The notes: a model not told the origin generated them from the sequence alone. DNA of 32,112 bases from Paracoccus endophyticus (GCF_003286075.1 NZ_QLUV01000015.1:1-32112); one strand, 5' to 3'; numbered from the stretch's first letter, positions 14,477 to 24,325 are shown. Numbers and translations: made by a program.

Positions 14477-17400
14477 ATGGGCCACGGGATCGCAGCGGCG
14501 CGCGGTTGGCTGGCCGTCGCAGCCCTGATGCTGGCTACGTCCGTCGCACCGGCCCGGGCGCAGGACGCCGGCCCGCTGGCCGCGCCGGCCCTGCCCGACC
14601 GGCGTGTGGTGCTGGTCGAGGCGATCGACCTGCCGGGCGGCGATCTGGCCTCGGTCTTCGACACGACGCAGGCGGCGTGCGTGCTGGCCTGCGTGGCCCG
14701 TGCGGACTGCGCGGCGGTCACTTACAACGCCCGCTCGCGCGCCTGCTTCCTCAAGGCGGCGGCCTCGGGGCCTGTTCCGTTCCCGGGCGCGCTGTCCGGG
14801 CCGGTCGTCGCCGCGGACCCTGCGCTGCAGGACCGCGCAACCGGCCGGCTGGCCGGCGCCGGGCCATGGCTGACCGAGGACGACCGTCGCGCCGCCCGTC
14901 GGCAGGCAGCCGAGCTGGGGCAGCTTTATCCCGGCAACGGCACGGGGGCGGACGCGATGCGGACCGCCGCCTTGCAGGCGGGCGCGGCGGGCGACGCGAC
15001 CGCGATGCTGCGCTGGCTGGGCGCGGTCGCCGCGCTGACCGATGCGGCGTCCGACTGGACCGCGCTGGCGCAGGCGATGGGGGCCGCGGCCGACCCGCCC
15101 GGCGCAGACCGGGACGCGGCGATGGCCGGTGCCGCCCGCGCGGCCTGGCTGAACGCGTGGCTGCGCGATCCCGGGACGGGCGCGCCCGCCCTGCGCCGCT
15201 GGGCCGCGCTGGCCGAGGCAGAGGGCCGCGGCCGCGATGGCCTGATGGCGCTGCGGCTTGCCGCGACCGCCGCGCCGGGCGACCCCGACGTCGCCGCCGA
15301 CCTTGCCGGGTTCGAGGAACGCCACGGGTTCCGCGTGACCGACAGCCGCGTCGATGCCGACGCCCCCGATCCCCGCGCCTGCGCGATGTTCTCGCAGGAA
15401 CTGGCCGCGGGCGTCGATATCCGCCCGTTTGTCGCGCTGCCCGACCCCGCGCTTGCGGTCGAGGCGCAGGGGTGGGAGCTGTGCGTCACCGGCATGCCGC
15501 GCGGCCAGGCGGTCACGTTCACCCTGCGTCCGGGCCTGCCCGCAGCCAGCGGGGACACGCTGGCCAAGGCCGTGCCGCTGACGCTGTATGTGCGCGACCG
15601 CGCCCCCCAGGCCCGCTTTGCCGGCCGCAGCTATGTGCTGCCCGCGACGGGCGACCAGGGGCTGACGCTGCGCACGGTGAACGCGGCGCGCGTCGATCTG
15701 ACGCTGTACCGGATGTCGGACCGCAACATCGTGCGCGCCCTGCGCGAGGGCATCTTCGCCACCCCGATCGACGACTGGAAGGCGGACGTCTTCACCAGCC
15801 AGATCGGCGCGCGGGTCTGGGCCGGGCAGGCCGAGGTCGCGCCCCCGCCCGGCAGCGGCAGCCATCCGGTCAACGCCGAGGTGGCAACCCGGCTGGACCT
15901 GCGCGTCGCCGCGGGCCCCCTCGACCCCGGCGTCTATGCCCTGACGGCCGCCGTCCCCGAGGGGGGCGAGCGCAGCCCGGCGGCGACCCAGTGGTTCATG
16001 ATCTCGGACCTGGGGATCAGCAGTTGGTCGGGCAGCGACGGGCTGACGGTCGCCGTGCGCGGCCTGTCGGACGCCGCGGCCCGCGCGGGGATCGAGGTCG
16101 CGCTGATCTCGCGCGGGAACGCGGTGCTGGGCACGGCGCTGACGGACGCCGAGGGCATCGCGCGCTTTGACGCCGGGCTGACCCGCGGGCAGGACGCCAG
16201 CGAGCCTGCCGTGCTGGCCGCGACGCGGCGCGACGGCGGGCGCGTGGCGGATCTGGCGTTCCTGTCGCTGCTCGATCCCGAGTTCGACCTGTCGGATCGG
16301 GGCGTCGAGGGCCAGCCCCCCGCGCCCCCCATCGACGTGTTCGTGGCGCTGGACCGGGGCGCCTATCGCGCGGGCGAGGTGGCGCAGGCCACGATCCTGA
16401 CCCGCGACGACACCGCCCGCGCCATCGACGGGCTGCCCCTGACGGCGGTCGTGCTGCGCCCCGACGGCGTCGAGCACGCCCGCCTGCTGGCCGCGCCCGC
16501 GGGTGCTGGCGGCTATACGCTGGCGGTGCCGATCCCCGACACTGCCCCGCGCGGCGCCTGGCGCATCGACCTGCGGGTCGAGGAACAGGGCGACCCCCTG
16601 GCCACCGCGCGCCTGCTGGTCGAGGATTTCCGCCCCGAGCGCATCGACTTTGCGCTGGACCTGCCCGCCGCGCCGCAGCCCGCCAGCACCCCCGTCGTGG
16701 CCGAGATCGCCGCGCGCTGGCTGTTCGGCGCGCCCGCCGCCGACCTGCCGGTCGAGGGCGCGCTGCGCCTGACCCCCGCCAGCGCACTGCCGGGGTTCGA
16801 CGGCTATGTCTTCGGCCGCCACGACGACCCCGCCTCGCCCCAGGTGGTGGCGATGCCGGCCGGGCGCACCGACGCGCAGGGCCGGTTCGCCGCCCGCGTG
16901 GACCTGCCGCCCGCGCTGTCGCAGGCCGCCCGCCCGCATGAGGCGCGGCTGACCCTGTCGGTGCGCGAGGGCGCCGGCCGTCCCGTCGAACGCAGCGCCA
17001 CGCAACTGATCCTGCCGGGCCGAACGGCGGTCGGGATCAGGCCCGGCTTTGCCGACGGCACGGTCCCCGAGGGGGCCGAGGCCGCGTTCCAGATTCTGGC
17101 CCTGGGACCGGACCTCGCCCCGCAGGCCACGCCCCTGGACTGGGTCCTGAACCGGGTCGAGACGAGCTATCAGTGGTATGCCATCGGCGGCGACTGGACC
17201 TGGGAACCCCTGACCCGCCGCACCCGCGTGGCAGGCGGCGCGCTGGCGGCGCCAGCCGGGCCGGCCGCGCTGTCGGTGCCGGTGGACTGGGGCCGGTACG
17301 AACTGGTCGTGACCGCGCCCGACGGGGCCGAAAGCGCGCTGCTGTTCGACGCGGGCTGGGGCGCGGTCAGCGCGGGCACCGATACGCCCGACCGGCTGCG

Positions 17401-20077
17401 GGTGACGCTGGACCGCCCGGCCTATCGCGCGGGCGACACCGCGCGCGTCACGGTCGAGGCCGCCGCGGACGGCGTGGCCGTTGTGTCGGTGCTGGCCAGC
17501 CGCGTCATCGCCCTGCGCACCGTGCCGCTGATCAGGGGCCTCAACAGCGTCGCGCTGCCGGTGACGGACGACTGGGGGGCGGGCGTCTATGTCGCGGTCA
17601 GCGCGATCCGCCCGCTGGCCGCCGACGCGGGCCGCGCGCCGGTGCGGGGCCTGGGGATCGCTCACGCCGCCGTCGATCCGGCCGCCCGCCGCCTTGCCGC
17701 CGCGCTGACGGTCCCGGCCGAGGTGGGTCCGCGGGGGTCCGCCCCGGTGACGCTGGCGGTGTCCGGCGCGGCGCCGGGGGCCACCGTTCACGCAACGGTC
17801 TGGGCCGTGGACCAGGGCATCCTGAACCTGACCGGCTATCAGCCGCCCTCGGCCAGCGACCACTACTTCGGCCAGCGGCGGCTGGGCGTGGGGCTGCGCG
17901 ACCTGTATGGTCGGCTGGTCCTGCCCGGCGGGGCGGCCGACGGCAGCGTCCGGTCGGGGGGCGACGCGGCCTCGATGCAGACGCAGGCGCCGCCGCCCAC
18001 GGAAAAGCTGATGGCGTGGTTTTCAGGCCCGCTGGTGCTGGACGACCGGGGCCGCGCCACGGTTCAGGTGCCGCTTCCCGATTTCAACGGCACGGTGCGG
18101 GTCATGGCCATCGCCTGGACCGACGGCGCTGTGGGGCAGGCCGACGCCACGATGCTGGTGCGCGACCCGGTGGTGATGACCGTCACCGCGCCCGCCTTCC
18201 TTGCGCCGGGCGATGTGGCGCAGGCGCAGGTCCGCCTGTCCCATGTCGCGGGTCCCGCGGGGCAGGTGACGCTGGCTGCCCTGCCCGGCCCCGCCGACCG
18301 CGAACCCGGCCCGGCCGAGGAAGGGGCCGCCCCCGCCGACATGCCGCGCGTTTCGCTGGCGACCTCTGGCCTGCCCGAGGCGGTCATGATGGCCGATCGC
18401 CAGCAGATCGACCTGCCGCTGACCCTGACCGCGCCCGAGGCCGAGGGCACGGCGCGCCTGCGCCTGTCGGCCACGCTGCCCGATGGGCGCGTCGTGACCA
18501 AGGATCTGACGATCCCCGTCCAGCGCCAGGACGCCGCGGTGACGCGCAGCCTGCGCCTGACGCTGGCACCGGGCGCGGCGGGGGTGGCGGTCGATCTGTC
18601 GGCGCTGGGGCTGTTCCGCCCGGGGACCGGCCGGGTCGCCCTGACCATCGGCCCCTATGCCCGGCTGGACGTGGCCGGGGCGCTGGCGCGGCTGGCGCGC
18701 TATCCCTATGGCTGCACGGAACAGATCGCGGCGACGGCCCTGCCGCTGCTGTACGCCGGCGCCCTGATGCCGGACGGCGCAGCCCCCCTGCCCGGCGCCG
18801 ACCCTGCCGCGATCGATCAGGCCGTGGCGCAGGTCCTGACCCGCCAATCCTCGGGCGGGGGGTTCGGGCTGTGGACGGCCGAGGCGGGCGACCGCTGGCT
18901 GGACGCCTTCGTGACCGATTTCCTGGCGCGCGCCCGCGCCGCGGGCCACGCGGTCCCCGACCAGCCGTTCCGCGCCGCCCTGACGAACCTGCAGAACGGC
19001 CTGAACGCCGCGCCCGAACCGCAGTTCGCCGACCCCGACGAGAACGCCGCGACCGCCTATGCCGCCTATGTCCTGGCGCGAGAGGGGACGGCCGTCATCA
19101 GCGACCTGCGCTATTACGCGGATACGGGGGACAAGGGCTTTGCCACCCCGCTGGCCGCCGCCCAGCTGGGCGCGGCCCTGGCCGCTGTGGGCGACAGCGC
19201 GCGGTCGGACAGGATGTTCCGCCGTGCGCAGGCGCTGTCCGACCAGGGGCAGGACGACGCGGGCCGGCTGCGGCGGGATTACGGCACGCTGCTGCGCGAC
19301 CGGGCCGGCGCGCTGGCGATGGCGGCCGAGGCGGGCAGCCGGGCGCTGGACCGCGATGCCGTGGCCGCGCAACTGGCCGCCGACATCGACGCCCGCCGGG
19401 ACGCGGGCGCGCCCCTGTCCACGCAAGAGGCGACCTGGACCGTGCTGGCCGCGCAGGGCCTTGCGTCGGGCGCGGATGCGGGCGGCGGCGTCACCCTGTC
19501 GGGCGCGCCCCTGTCGTCCCCGGTGCAGGACCTGGGCGAGGCGGGCGCGCTGCCCCCGGTGGTGCTGGGTAACACCGGGCCGGCCCCGGCCGAGGTGACG
19601 ATCGGCGCGACCGCCGTTCCCGCCGTCGCGGTGGCGGCGGGGGGCACCGGCTTTGGCATCACGCGGCGCTATTTCACGCCCGAGGGGCAACCGGCAGACC
19701 CCGCGCGCCTGCCGCTGGGGACGCGGCTGGTCGCCGTGATCGAGGTCACGCCCTTTGCCCCCGCCGACGGGCGGCTGATCGTCGCGGACCCCCTTCCCGC
19801 GGGATTCGAGATCGACAATCCCAACCTGCTGGCTCAGGGCGAGGTCGAGGGGCTGGACTGGCTGGGCGGCACGGGATGGGCCGACATGGCCGAGTTCCGG
19901 CAGGACCGCTTTGCCGCCGCCCTCACCCTGACCGGGACCGACCCGGTCCGGCTGGCCTATCGCCTGCGCGCGGTGACGCCCGGCACGTTCCACCACCCGG
20001 CTGCCACCGTCGAGGATATGTACCGCCCCGACCGGCGCGGCTGGACCGACGCCGGAACCACGGTGATCGCTCCGTGA
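14477..20077 (+). CDS. Periplasmic alpha-2-macroglobulin with PAN domain
   Basis: Bacterial alpha-2-macroglobulins are thought to trap foreign proteases in the periplasm. The 1866-residue product starts with a signal peptide (cleavage likely after APARA, residue 28; no lipobox, unlike lipoprotein YfhM of E. coli). A PAN/apple-like module follows, with cysteines 68, 72, 78 and 90. Macroglobulin-type beta domains fill the middle, and the thioester motif CTEQ is at 1413-1416 in YPYGCTEQIAATALPLLYAG, followed by the helical thioester domain. The thioester is intact, so the covalent-trap mechanism should apply. The ATG at 14477 has AAGGGGGG just upstream. pbpC begins 23 bp after the stop, the partnership known from many Gram-negative genomes. 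Confidence 0.93.
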   Translation: MGHGIAAARGWLAVAALMLATSVAPARAQDAGPLAAPALPDRRVVLVEAIDLPGGDLASVFDTTQAACVLACVARADCAAVTYNARSRACFLKAAASGPVPFPGALSGPVVAADPALQDRATGRLAGAGPWLTEDDRRAARRQAAELGQLYPGNGTGADAMRTAALQAGAAGDATAMLRWLGAVAALTDAASDWTALAQAMGAAADPPGADRDAAMAGAARAAWLNAWLRDPGTGAPALRRWAALAEAEGRGRDGLMALRLAATAAPGDPDVAADLAGFEERHGFRVTDSRVDADAPDPRACAMFSQELAAGVDIRPFVALPDPALAVEAQGWELCVTGMPRGQAVTFTLRPGLPAASGDTLAKAVPLTLYVRDRAPQARFAGRSYVLPATGDQGLTLRTVNAARVDLTLYRMSDRNIVRALREGIFATPIDDWKADVFTSQIGARVWAGQAEVAPPPGSGSHPVNAEVATRLDLRVAAGPLDPGVYALTAAVPEGGERSPAATQWFMISDLGISSWSGSDGLTVAVRGLSDAAARAGIEVALISRGNAVLGTALTDAEGIARFDAGLTRGQDASEPAVLAATRRDGGRVADLAFLSLLDPEFDLSDRGVEGQPPAPPIDVFVALDRGAYRAGEVAQATILTRDDTARAIDGLPLTAVVLRPDGVEHARLLAAPAGAGGYTLAVPIPDTAPRGAWRIDLRVEEQGDPLATARLLVEDFRPERIDFALDLPAAPQPASTPVVAEIAARWLFGAPAADLPVEGALRLTPASALPGFDGYVFGRHDDPASPQVVAMPAGRTDAQGRFAARVDLPPALSQAARPHEARLTLSVREGAGRPVERSATQLILPGRTAVGIRPGFADGTVPEGAEAAFQILALGPDLAPQATPLDWVLNRVETSYQWYAIGGDWTWEPLTRRTRVAGGALAAPAGPAALSVPVDWGRYELVVTAPDGAESALLFDAGWGAVSAGTDTPDRLRVTLDRPAYRAGDTARVTVEAAADGVAVVSVLASRVIALRTVPLIRGLNSVALPVTDDWGAGVYVAVSAIRPLAADAGRAPVRGLGIAHAAVDPAARRLAAALTVPAEVGPRGSAPVTLAVSGAAPGATVHATVWAVDQGILNLTGYQPPSASDHYFGQRRLGVGLRDLYGRLVLPGGAADGSVRSGGDAASMQTQAPPPTEKLMAWFSGPLVLDDRGRATVQVPLPDFNGTVRVMAIAWTDGAVGQADATMLVRDPVVMTVTAPAFLAPGDVAQAQVRLSHVAGPAGQVTLAALPGPADREPGPAEEGAAPADMPRVSLATSGLPEAVMMADRQQIDLPLTLTAPEAEGTARLRLSATLPDGRVVTKDLTIPVQRQDAAVTRSLRLTLAPGAAGVAVDLSALGLFRPGTGRVALTIGPYARLDVAGALARLARYPYGCTEQIAATALPLLYAGALMPDGAAPLPGADPAAIDQAVAQVLTRQSSGGGFGLWTAEAGDRWLDAFVTDFLARARAAGHAVPDQPFRAALTNLQNGLNAAPEPQFADPDENAATAYAAYVLAREGTAVISDLRYYADTGDKGFATPLAAAQLGAALAAVGDSARSDRMFRRAQALSDQGQDDAGRLRRDYGTLLRDRAGALAMAAEAGSRALDRDAVAAQLAADIDARRDAGAPLSTQEATWTVLAAQGLASGADAGGGVTLSGAPLSSPVQDLGEAGALPPVVLGNTGPAPAEVTIGATAVPAVAVAAGGTGFGITRRYFTPEGQPADPARLPLGTRLVAVIEVTPFAPADGRLIVADPLPAGFEIDNPNLLAQGEVEGLDWLGGTGWADMAEFRQDRFAAALTLTGTDPVRLAYRLRAVTPGTFHHPAATVEDMYRPDRRGWTDAGTTVIAP

Positions 20078-20099
20078 CCCAGGGGGCAAGGGCGCGGCC

Positions 20100-22319
20100 A
20101 TGATCCGCCCTGCGCCCGGCGCGCCCGACCCCGCCAGCCCGCGCGCGGCGACGCCCCCGCCCGCCCGCGCCGCCTCAGGGCCGGACGCGGCCCCGGCGGG
20201 CAGCGGGTCAGCGCCCGCGCCCGACCCGCGCACCGCGGGGCGGCGGCTGGTGGCACTGGCGGTCGCGCTGGCGCTGACCGCCGCCCTGGCCGACACGGGC
20301 CGCGACTGGCTGTCGGCGTGGATCGACGCGACCGTCCTGCCGCCGCTGACGGTTGCGACCGGGACCGAGGTTCTGGCCCGCGACGGCAGCCTGCTGCGCG
20401 CCTTTCCGGTGGGTAACGGACTGTGGCGGCTGGCCCCGCCGGCGACCGGCGTGGACCCGCGCTTTGCCGCCATGCTGATCGCGTGGGAGGATCGGCGCTT
20501 TGCCACCCACGGGGGCGTCGATCCCCGCGCGGTGCTGCGCGCGGGCTGGCAGGCGCTGCGGCACGGGCGCGTCGTTTCGGGCGCCTCGACGCTGACGATG
20601 CAGACGGCGCGGCTGCTGGAACGCGGGCCGACCGGGGACGCGGCGGGCAAGCTGCGGCAGGTGCGGGTGGCCCTGGCGCTGGAACGGCGGCTGGACAAGG
20701 CGCGCATCCTGGACCTGTATTTCCGCCTCGCCCCCTATGGCGGCAACACCGAAGGGGTGCGGGCGGCCAGCCTGATGTGGTTTGGCAAGGAACCGGGCCG
20801 GCTGACGCCCGCGGAATCGGCGCTGCTGGTCGCGCTGCCCCAGTCCCCCGAGGCGCGGCGCCCCGACCTGCCCACGGGGCGCGCCCGCGCCCGCACCGCC
20901 CGCGACCGCGTGATCGCCCGCGCCGAGGCGCAGGGCATCCTGACGGCCGAGGCCGCGGAGACCGCCCGCGCGACCCCCCTGCCAACCGTCCGGCGCCCCT
21001 TTCCGGCCCATGCGCCGCTGCTGGCCGACCGGCTGCGGCGCGAACACCCCGGCGCGGTCCGCATCGACACCACGCTGGACCCGGTGCTGCAACGCGCGGC
21101 CGAGGATCTGGCCGCCCGCGCCGTAGCAGACCAGCCCGCGCGCCTGTCCGCCGCCCTGATCCTGGCCGACCACCGCAGCGGCGAGGTGCTGGCCCATGTC
21201 GGCGCGGCGCAGTTCACCGACGGCCCCTCGGGCGGGTATCTGGACATGACGCACGCCCTGCGCTCGCCCGGATCGACGCTGAAGCCGCTGGTCTATGCGC
21301 TGGGCTTCGACGACGGCCTGGTCCACCCGGAAACGCTGATCGAGGACCGTCCCGCCGTCTTCGGCCGCTGGCAGCCCGAGAACTTCGACCGCCGCTTCCG
21401 CGGCACGGTCACGATCCGGCAGGCGCTGGCGGAGTCGCTGAACATCCCCGTGGTGCGGGTGGCCGAACGGCTGGGGCCGGCGCGGATCGTGGCCGGGCTG
21501 CGCCGCGCCGGCGTGTCCGTCCGGGTGGCAGGCGACGTGCCCGGCCTTGCGCTGGTGCTGGGGGGCGGGGGCGCCTCGCTGCACGATCTGGTGCAGGGTT
21601 ACGCGGCGCTGGCGCGCGGGGGACAGGCGGTGGGGCTGCACGTCCGCCCGCAGCCTGCGCCCGCGCCCGACCGGGGCGACCGGGTCGTCGGTCCGGTCGC
21701 GGCCTGGCAGGTGGGCGCGATCCTGGGAACGCTGCAACCCCCCGGCGGACGCGCGGCGGGGCGCGTCGCGTGGAAGACGGGCACCAGCTATGGCCACCGC
21801 GACGCGCTGGCGATCGGCTATGACGGCCGCTTTGTGGCGGGGGTCTGGATGGGCCGCCCGGACGGCACGCCGGTTCCCGGCGCCTTTGGCGGGGACCTTG
21901 CCGCGCCGGTGCTGTTCGACCTGTTCGACGCGCTCGGCCCCCGCGCCCGCCCGCTGCCGCCGCCGCCGCCCGCGGCGCTGACGGTGCCCAATGCCGCCCT
22001 GCCCCCGGCCCTGCGCCGCTTTGTCCCCGCAGGCAGCGCGCGCCCCCCCGATCCCGCCGCCCCGGTGCCAGAGCCGCTGTCCATCATCTTTCCCCCCGAC
22101 GGCGCCGAGGTGGAACTAGCCGGCGACCGCCTGGCCGTCCGCGTCCGCGGCGGCCGTGCGCCTTATACCTGGCTGCTGGACGGCCGCCCCGTCGCCGTGG
22201 GGCAGGCCGATGCCGTGGCCGACCTGCCCGCCGGGCCGGGCCACGGCCGGCTGTCGGTCACGGATGCGGCGGGGCGCAGCGCGCGCGTGGGCATCCGCCT
22301 GCTGCGCCCGGGCGGCTGA
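20100..22319 (+). CDS. pbpC: Penicillin-binding protein 1C
   Basis: PBP1C is a bifunctional peptidoglycan glycosyltransferase/transpeptidase anchored in the inner membrane. The 739-residue product has a Pro/Ala-rich cytosolic tail, one TM segment (about 49-65), the GT51 domain with the EDRRF motif (Glu130) and GASTLTMQ (161-168), then the transpeptidase with SxxK (STLK, Ser392), SLN (446-448) and KTG (559-561). A C-terminal beta domain of the PBP1C type closes it (about 660-739). All catalytic motifs are intact. It follows the alpha-2-macroglobulin gene by 23 bp, probably in one transcript; the pair is thought to answer cell-wall breach and protease attack together. Confidence 0.95.
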   Translation: MIRPAPGAPDPASPRAATPPPARAASGPDAAPAGSGSAPAPDPRTAGRRLVALAVALALTAALADTGRDWLSAWIDATVLPPLTVATGTEVLARDGSLLRAFPVGNGLWRLAPPATGVDPRFAAMLIAWEDRRFATHGGVDPRAVLRAGWQALRHGRVVSGASTLTMQTARLLERGPTGDAAGKLRQVRVALALERRLDKARILDLYFRLAPYGGNTEGVRAASLMWFGKEPGRLTPAESALLVALPQSPEARRPDLPTGRARARTARDRVIARAEAQGILTAEAAETARATPLPTVRRPFPAHAPLLADRLRREHPGAVRIDTTLDPVLQRAAEDLAARAVADQPARLSAALILADHRSGEVLAHVGAAQFTDGPSGGYLDMTHALRSPGSTLKPLVYALGFDDGLVHPETLIEDRPAVFGRWQPENFDRRFRGTVTIRQALAESLNIPVVRVAERLGPARIVAGLRRAGVSVRVAGDVPGLALVLGGGGASLHDLVQGYAALARGGQAVGLHVRPQPAPAPDRGDRVVGPVAAWQVGAILGTLQPPGGRAAGRVAWKTGTSYGHRDALAIGYDGRFVAGVWMGRPDGTPVPGAFGGDLAAPVLFDLFDALGPRARPLPPPPPAALTVPNAALPPALRRFVPAGSARPPDPAAPVPEPLSIIFPPDGAEVELAGDRLAVRVRGGRAPYTWLLDGRPVAVGQADAVADLPAGPGHGRLSVTDAAGRSARVGIRLLRPGG

Positions 22320-22335
22320 GGGGCGCGCATCGCGC

Positions 22336-22364
22336 TTGCAGGGCCGCGGCGGGGCGGCTATGCT
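22336..22364 (+). promoter_or_regulatory. Promoter of the thi operon
   Basis: TTGCAG (22336-22341) and TATGCT (22359-22364) are exactly 17 bp apart, in the short gap between the pbpC stop and the riboswitch. Transcription would start just before the aptamer. Confidence 0.6.
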
Positions 22365-22368
22365 GACC

Positions 22369-22461
22369 GGAACGCTCGTTGGGGCGCCCCGCGCGGGGCT
22401 GAGATGTGCCAGGCACAGCACCCATCGAACCTGATCCGGGTCATGCCGGCGAAGGGAACGG
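22369..22461 (+). ncRNA. TPP riboswitch (THI element)
   Basis: The conserved THI-box segments occur in order: GGGGCTGAGA (22395-22404), a variable arm, ACCC (22420-22423), GAACCTGATCCGGGT (22427-22441) and GCCGGCGAAGGGA (22445-22457). The aptamer binds thiamine pyrophosphate. It precedes thiD, the first gene of the thi operon. Downstream, TTCCCCC and GGGGGAA can pair over the thiD ribosome binding site, so control is probably at translation initiation. Confidence 0.95.
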
Positions 22462-22475
22462 GTCGTCGCAGCCGC

Positions 22476-22528
22476 AAACCGCGGCCCGGTTTCCCCCTTT
22501 GCACGCGCGCGGCCCCTGTGTGGGGGAA
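22476..22528 (+). promoter_or_regulatory. Riboswitch expression platform hiding the thiD SD
   Basis: TTCCCCC (22491-22497) pairs perfectly with GGGGGAA (22522-22528), which contains the thiD Shine-Dalgarno site. A competing stem, AAACCG (22476-22481) with CGGTTT (22487-22492), shares bases 22491-22492 with it. No T-run follows, which favours translational over transcriptional control. Confidence 0.55.
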
Positions 22529-22532
22529 TGAC

Positions 22533-23327
22533 ATGGCGATCGCGCTGACCATCGCGGGGTCCGACAGCGGCGGCGGGGCGGGCATCCAGGCCGACCTCAA
22601 GACCTTCTCGGCGCTGGGGATCTATGGCGCGTCGGTGCTGACGGCGATCACGGCCCAGAACACCCGCCGCGTCACCGCGGTCGAAGGCGTCTCGCCCCCC
22701 CTGATCCGCGCCCAGATCGACGCGGTGCTGGACGACCTGGACGTGCGGGCGGTCAAGATCGGGATGCTGGGCACGCAGCCGGCGACCGTCGCCGTGGCCG
22801 AGGGGCTGGCCCGCTGCGCCCGGCCCGTGGTCCTGGACCCGGTGATGATCGCCAAGTCCGGGGACGCGCTGATCGACGACGACGCGGTGCAGGCGCTGCG
22901 CGCGCTGCTGATCCCGCGCGCCACCGTGCTGACTCCCAACCTGCCCGAGGCCGCGCGCCTGCTGGACGCGCCCGGGGCCGCGACCGAGGCCGACCGGCTG
23001 GACCAGGCCCGCGCCCTGCGCGCGATGGGCGCTGGTTGGGTCCTGATGAAGGGCGGCCACGCCGCGGGCCCGGACTGCGTCGATCTGCTGGTCGGGCCGC
23101 AGGTGCTGCGCCTGACCGCGCCCCGCCTCGACACGCGCAACACCCACGGGACCGGGTGCAGCCTGTCGTCGGCCATCGCCGCCGGTCTGGCGCGCGGGAT
23201 GGACGTGCCCGCCGCCGTCGCCCGCGCGCATGGCTGGCTGCAGGGCGCCATCCGTGCGGCGGGCGGGCTGCGCGTCGGGTCGGGTCATGGCCCGGTGCAT
23301 CATTTCCACGAATGGTGGGCGGCATGA
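22533..23327 (+). CDS. thiD: Hydroxymethylpyrimidine (phosphate) kinase
   Basis: ThiD phosphorylates HMP and HMP-P to HMP-PP, the pyrimidine half of thiamine. The 264-residue product shows the ribokinase-like fold: ALTIAGSDSGGGAGIQADLKT (residues 3-23), the VKIGML turn, VLDPVMIAKSGDALID (about 106-121), TPNLPEA and the anion-hole and catalytic NTHGTGCSLSSAIAA near residue 205. The ATG at 22533 follows GGGGGA with proper spacing and is the expected N-terminus. It is first in the operon behind the TPP riboswitch and overlaps thiO as ATGA. Confidence 0.96.
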   Translation: MAIALTIAGSDSGGGAGIQADLKTFSALGIYGASVLTAITAQNTRRVTAVEGVSPPLIRAQIDAVLDDLDVRAVKIGMLGTQPATVAVAEGLARCARPVVLDPVMIAKSGDALIDDDAVQALRALLIPRATVLTPNLPEAARLLDAPGAATEADRLDQARALRAMGAGWVLMKGGHAAGPDCVDLLVGPQVLRLTAPRLDTRNTHGTGCSLSSAIAAGLARGMDVPAAVARAHGWLQGAIRAAGGLRVGSGHGPVHHFHEWWAA

Positions 23328-24325
23328 CGGACCGCGACCCGCAGCGCGTGACGGTCCTGGGGGCGGGGGTCATGGGCCTGACTGCGGCAACCGAGCTGTC
23401 GGGGCGCGGTCACGCGGTCACGCTGGTCGATCCCGCGCTCGGCCCCGGGGGGCACGGCTGTTCCTGGTGGGCGGGGGGCATGCTGGCGCCGTGGTGCGAG
23501 TTCGAGAACGCCGAGGAGCCGGTGCTGCGGCACGGGCAGTCCGCCATCGACTGGTGGGACCGCAACGCCGGCGGCGTCGCCCGCAACGGCACGCTGGTCG
23601 TCACGCTGGGCCGCGACCGGCGCGAGCTGGACCGCTTTGCCCGCCGCACGCACGGGTTCGAGGCCATCGGCGGCAATCGCCTGGCCGAACTGGAACCGGA
23701 TCTGGGCGGACGCTTCGACCGGGCGCTGTTCTTTCCGGCCGAGGCGCATCTGGACCCGCGCGCCGCGATGGCGGGATTGCAGGCGGGGCTGGCCGCGCGC
23801 GGGATCGCCGTCGCGGACCGGATGCCGGACGACGCGGGCCGGCTTGTGGACTGCCGCGGGCTGGCTGCGCGCGACATCCTGCCCGACCTGCGCGGCGTGC
23901 GGGGCGAGATGCTGGTCCTGCGCTGCCCCGACATCGCCCTGTCGCGGCCGGTCCGGCTGCTGCATCCCCGGGTGCCGATCTATCTGGTGCCGCGCGGGGA
24001 CGGCGTCTTCATGCTGGGGGCGACGATGATCGAAAGCGACCGGCGCGGCGTCGTCACCGCACGATCCGTGATGGAACTGCTCAGCGCGGCCTTCGCCCTG
24101 CATCCGGCGTTCGGCGAGGCCGAGATCGTCGAGACGGGGGCCGATGCCCGCCCCGCCTTTCCCGACAACCTGCCCCGGATCGGACGGGCGGGCGACCGGC
24201 TTTACGCGAACGGGCTTTACCGCCACGGCTATCTGCTGGCCCCTGCCCTGGCCATGCAGCTGGCCGACCACATCGACACGGGCGAACGACCGGAGTTCTG
24301 GCATGAGACTGACGATCAACGGTGA
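23324..24325 (+). CDS. thiO: FAD-dependent glycine oxidase ThiO
   Basis: ThiO oxidises glycine to the imine (dehydroglycine) used by ThiG for the thiazole ring; it replaces the radical-SAM enzyme ThiH of enterobacteria and needs oxygen. The 333-residue product has the FAD-binding Rossmann motif GAGVMG (13-18) with LSGRGHAVTLVD, the WWAGGMLAPWCEFE substrate/FAD region (about 45-58), and the C-terminal DAO features YLVPRGDGVFMLGATM and FPDNLPRIG, then NGLYRHGYLLAPALA. The ATG at 23324 overlaps the thiD stop. Its 3' end overlaps thiS by 23 bp. thiS and thiG follow, so the thiazole branch is together. Confidence 0.93.
   Translation: MTDRDPQRVTVLGAGVMGLTAATELSGRGHAVTLVDPALGPGGHGCSWWAGGMLAPWCEFENAEEPVLRHGQSAIDWWDRNAGGVARNGTLVVTLGRDRRELDRFARRTHGFEAIGGNRLAELEPDLGGRFDRALFFPAEAHLDPRAAMAGLQAGLAARGIAVADRMPDDAGRLVDCRGLAARDILPDLRGVRGEMLVLRCPDIALSRPVRLLHPRVPIYLVPRGDGVFMLGATMIESDRRGVVTARSVMELLSAAFALHPAFGEAEIVETGADARPAFPDNLPRIGRAGDRLYANGLYRHGYLLAPALAMQLADHIDTGERPEFWHETDDQR

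Noticed and set aside
14360..17863. Very long minus-strand frame of more than 1100 codons
   Set aside because: It is antisense to the alpha-2-macroglobulin gene. It is rich in Arg, Gly, Gln and Ala with no motif, the usual shadow in DNA with GC at every third codon position.
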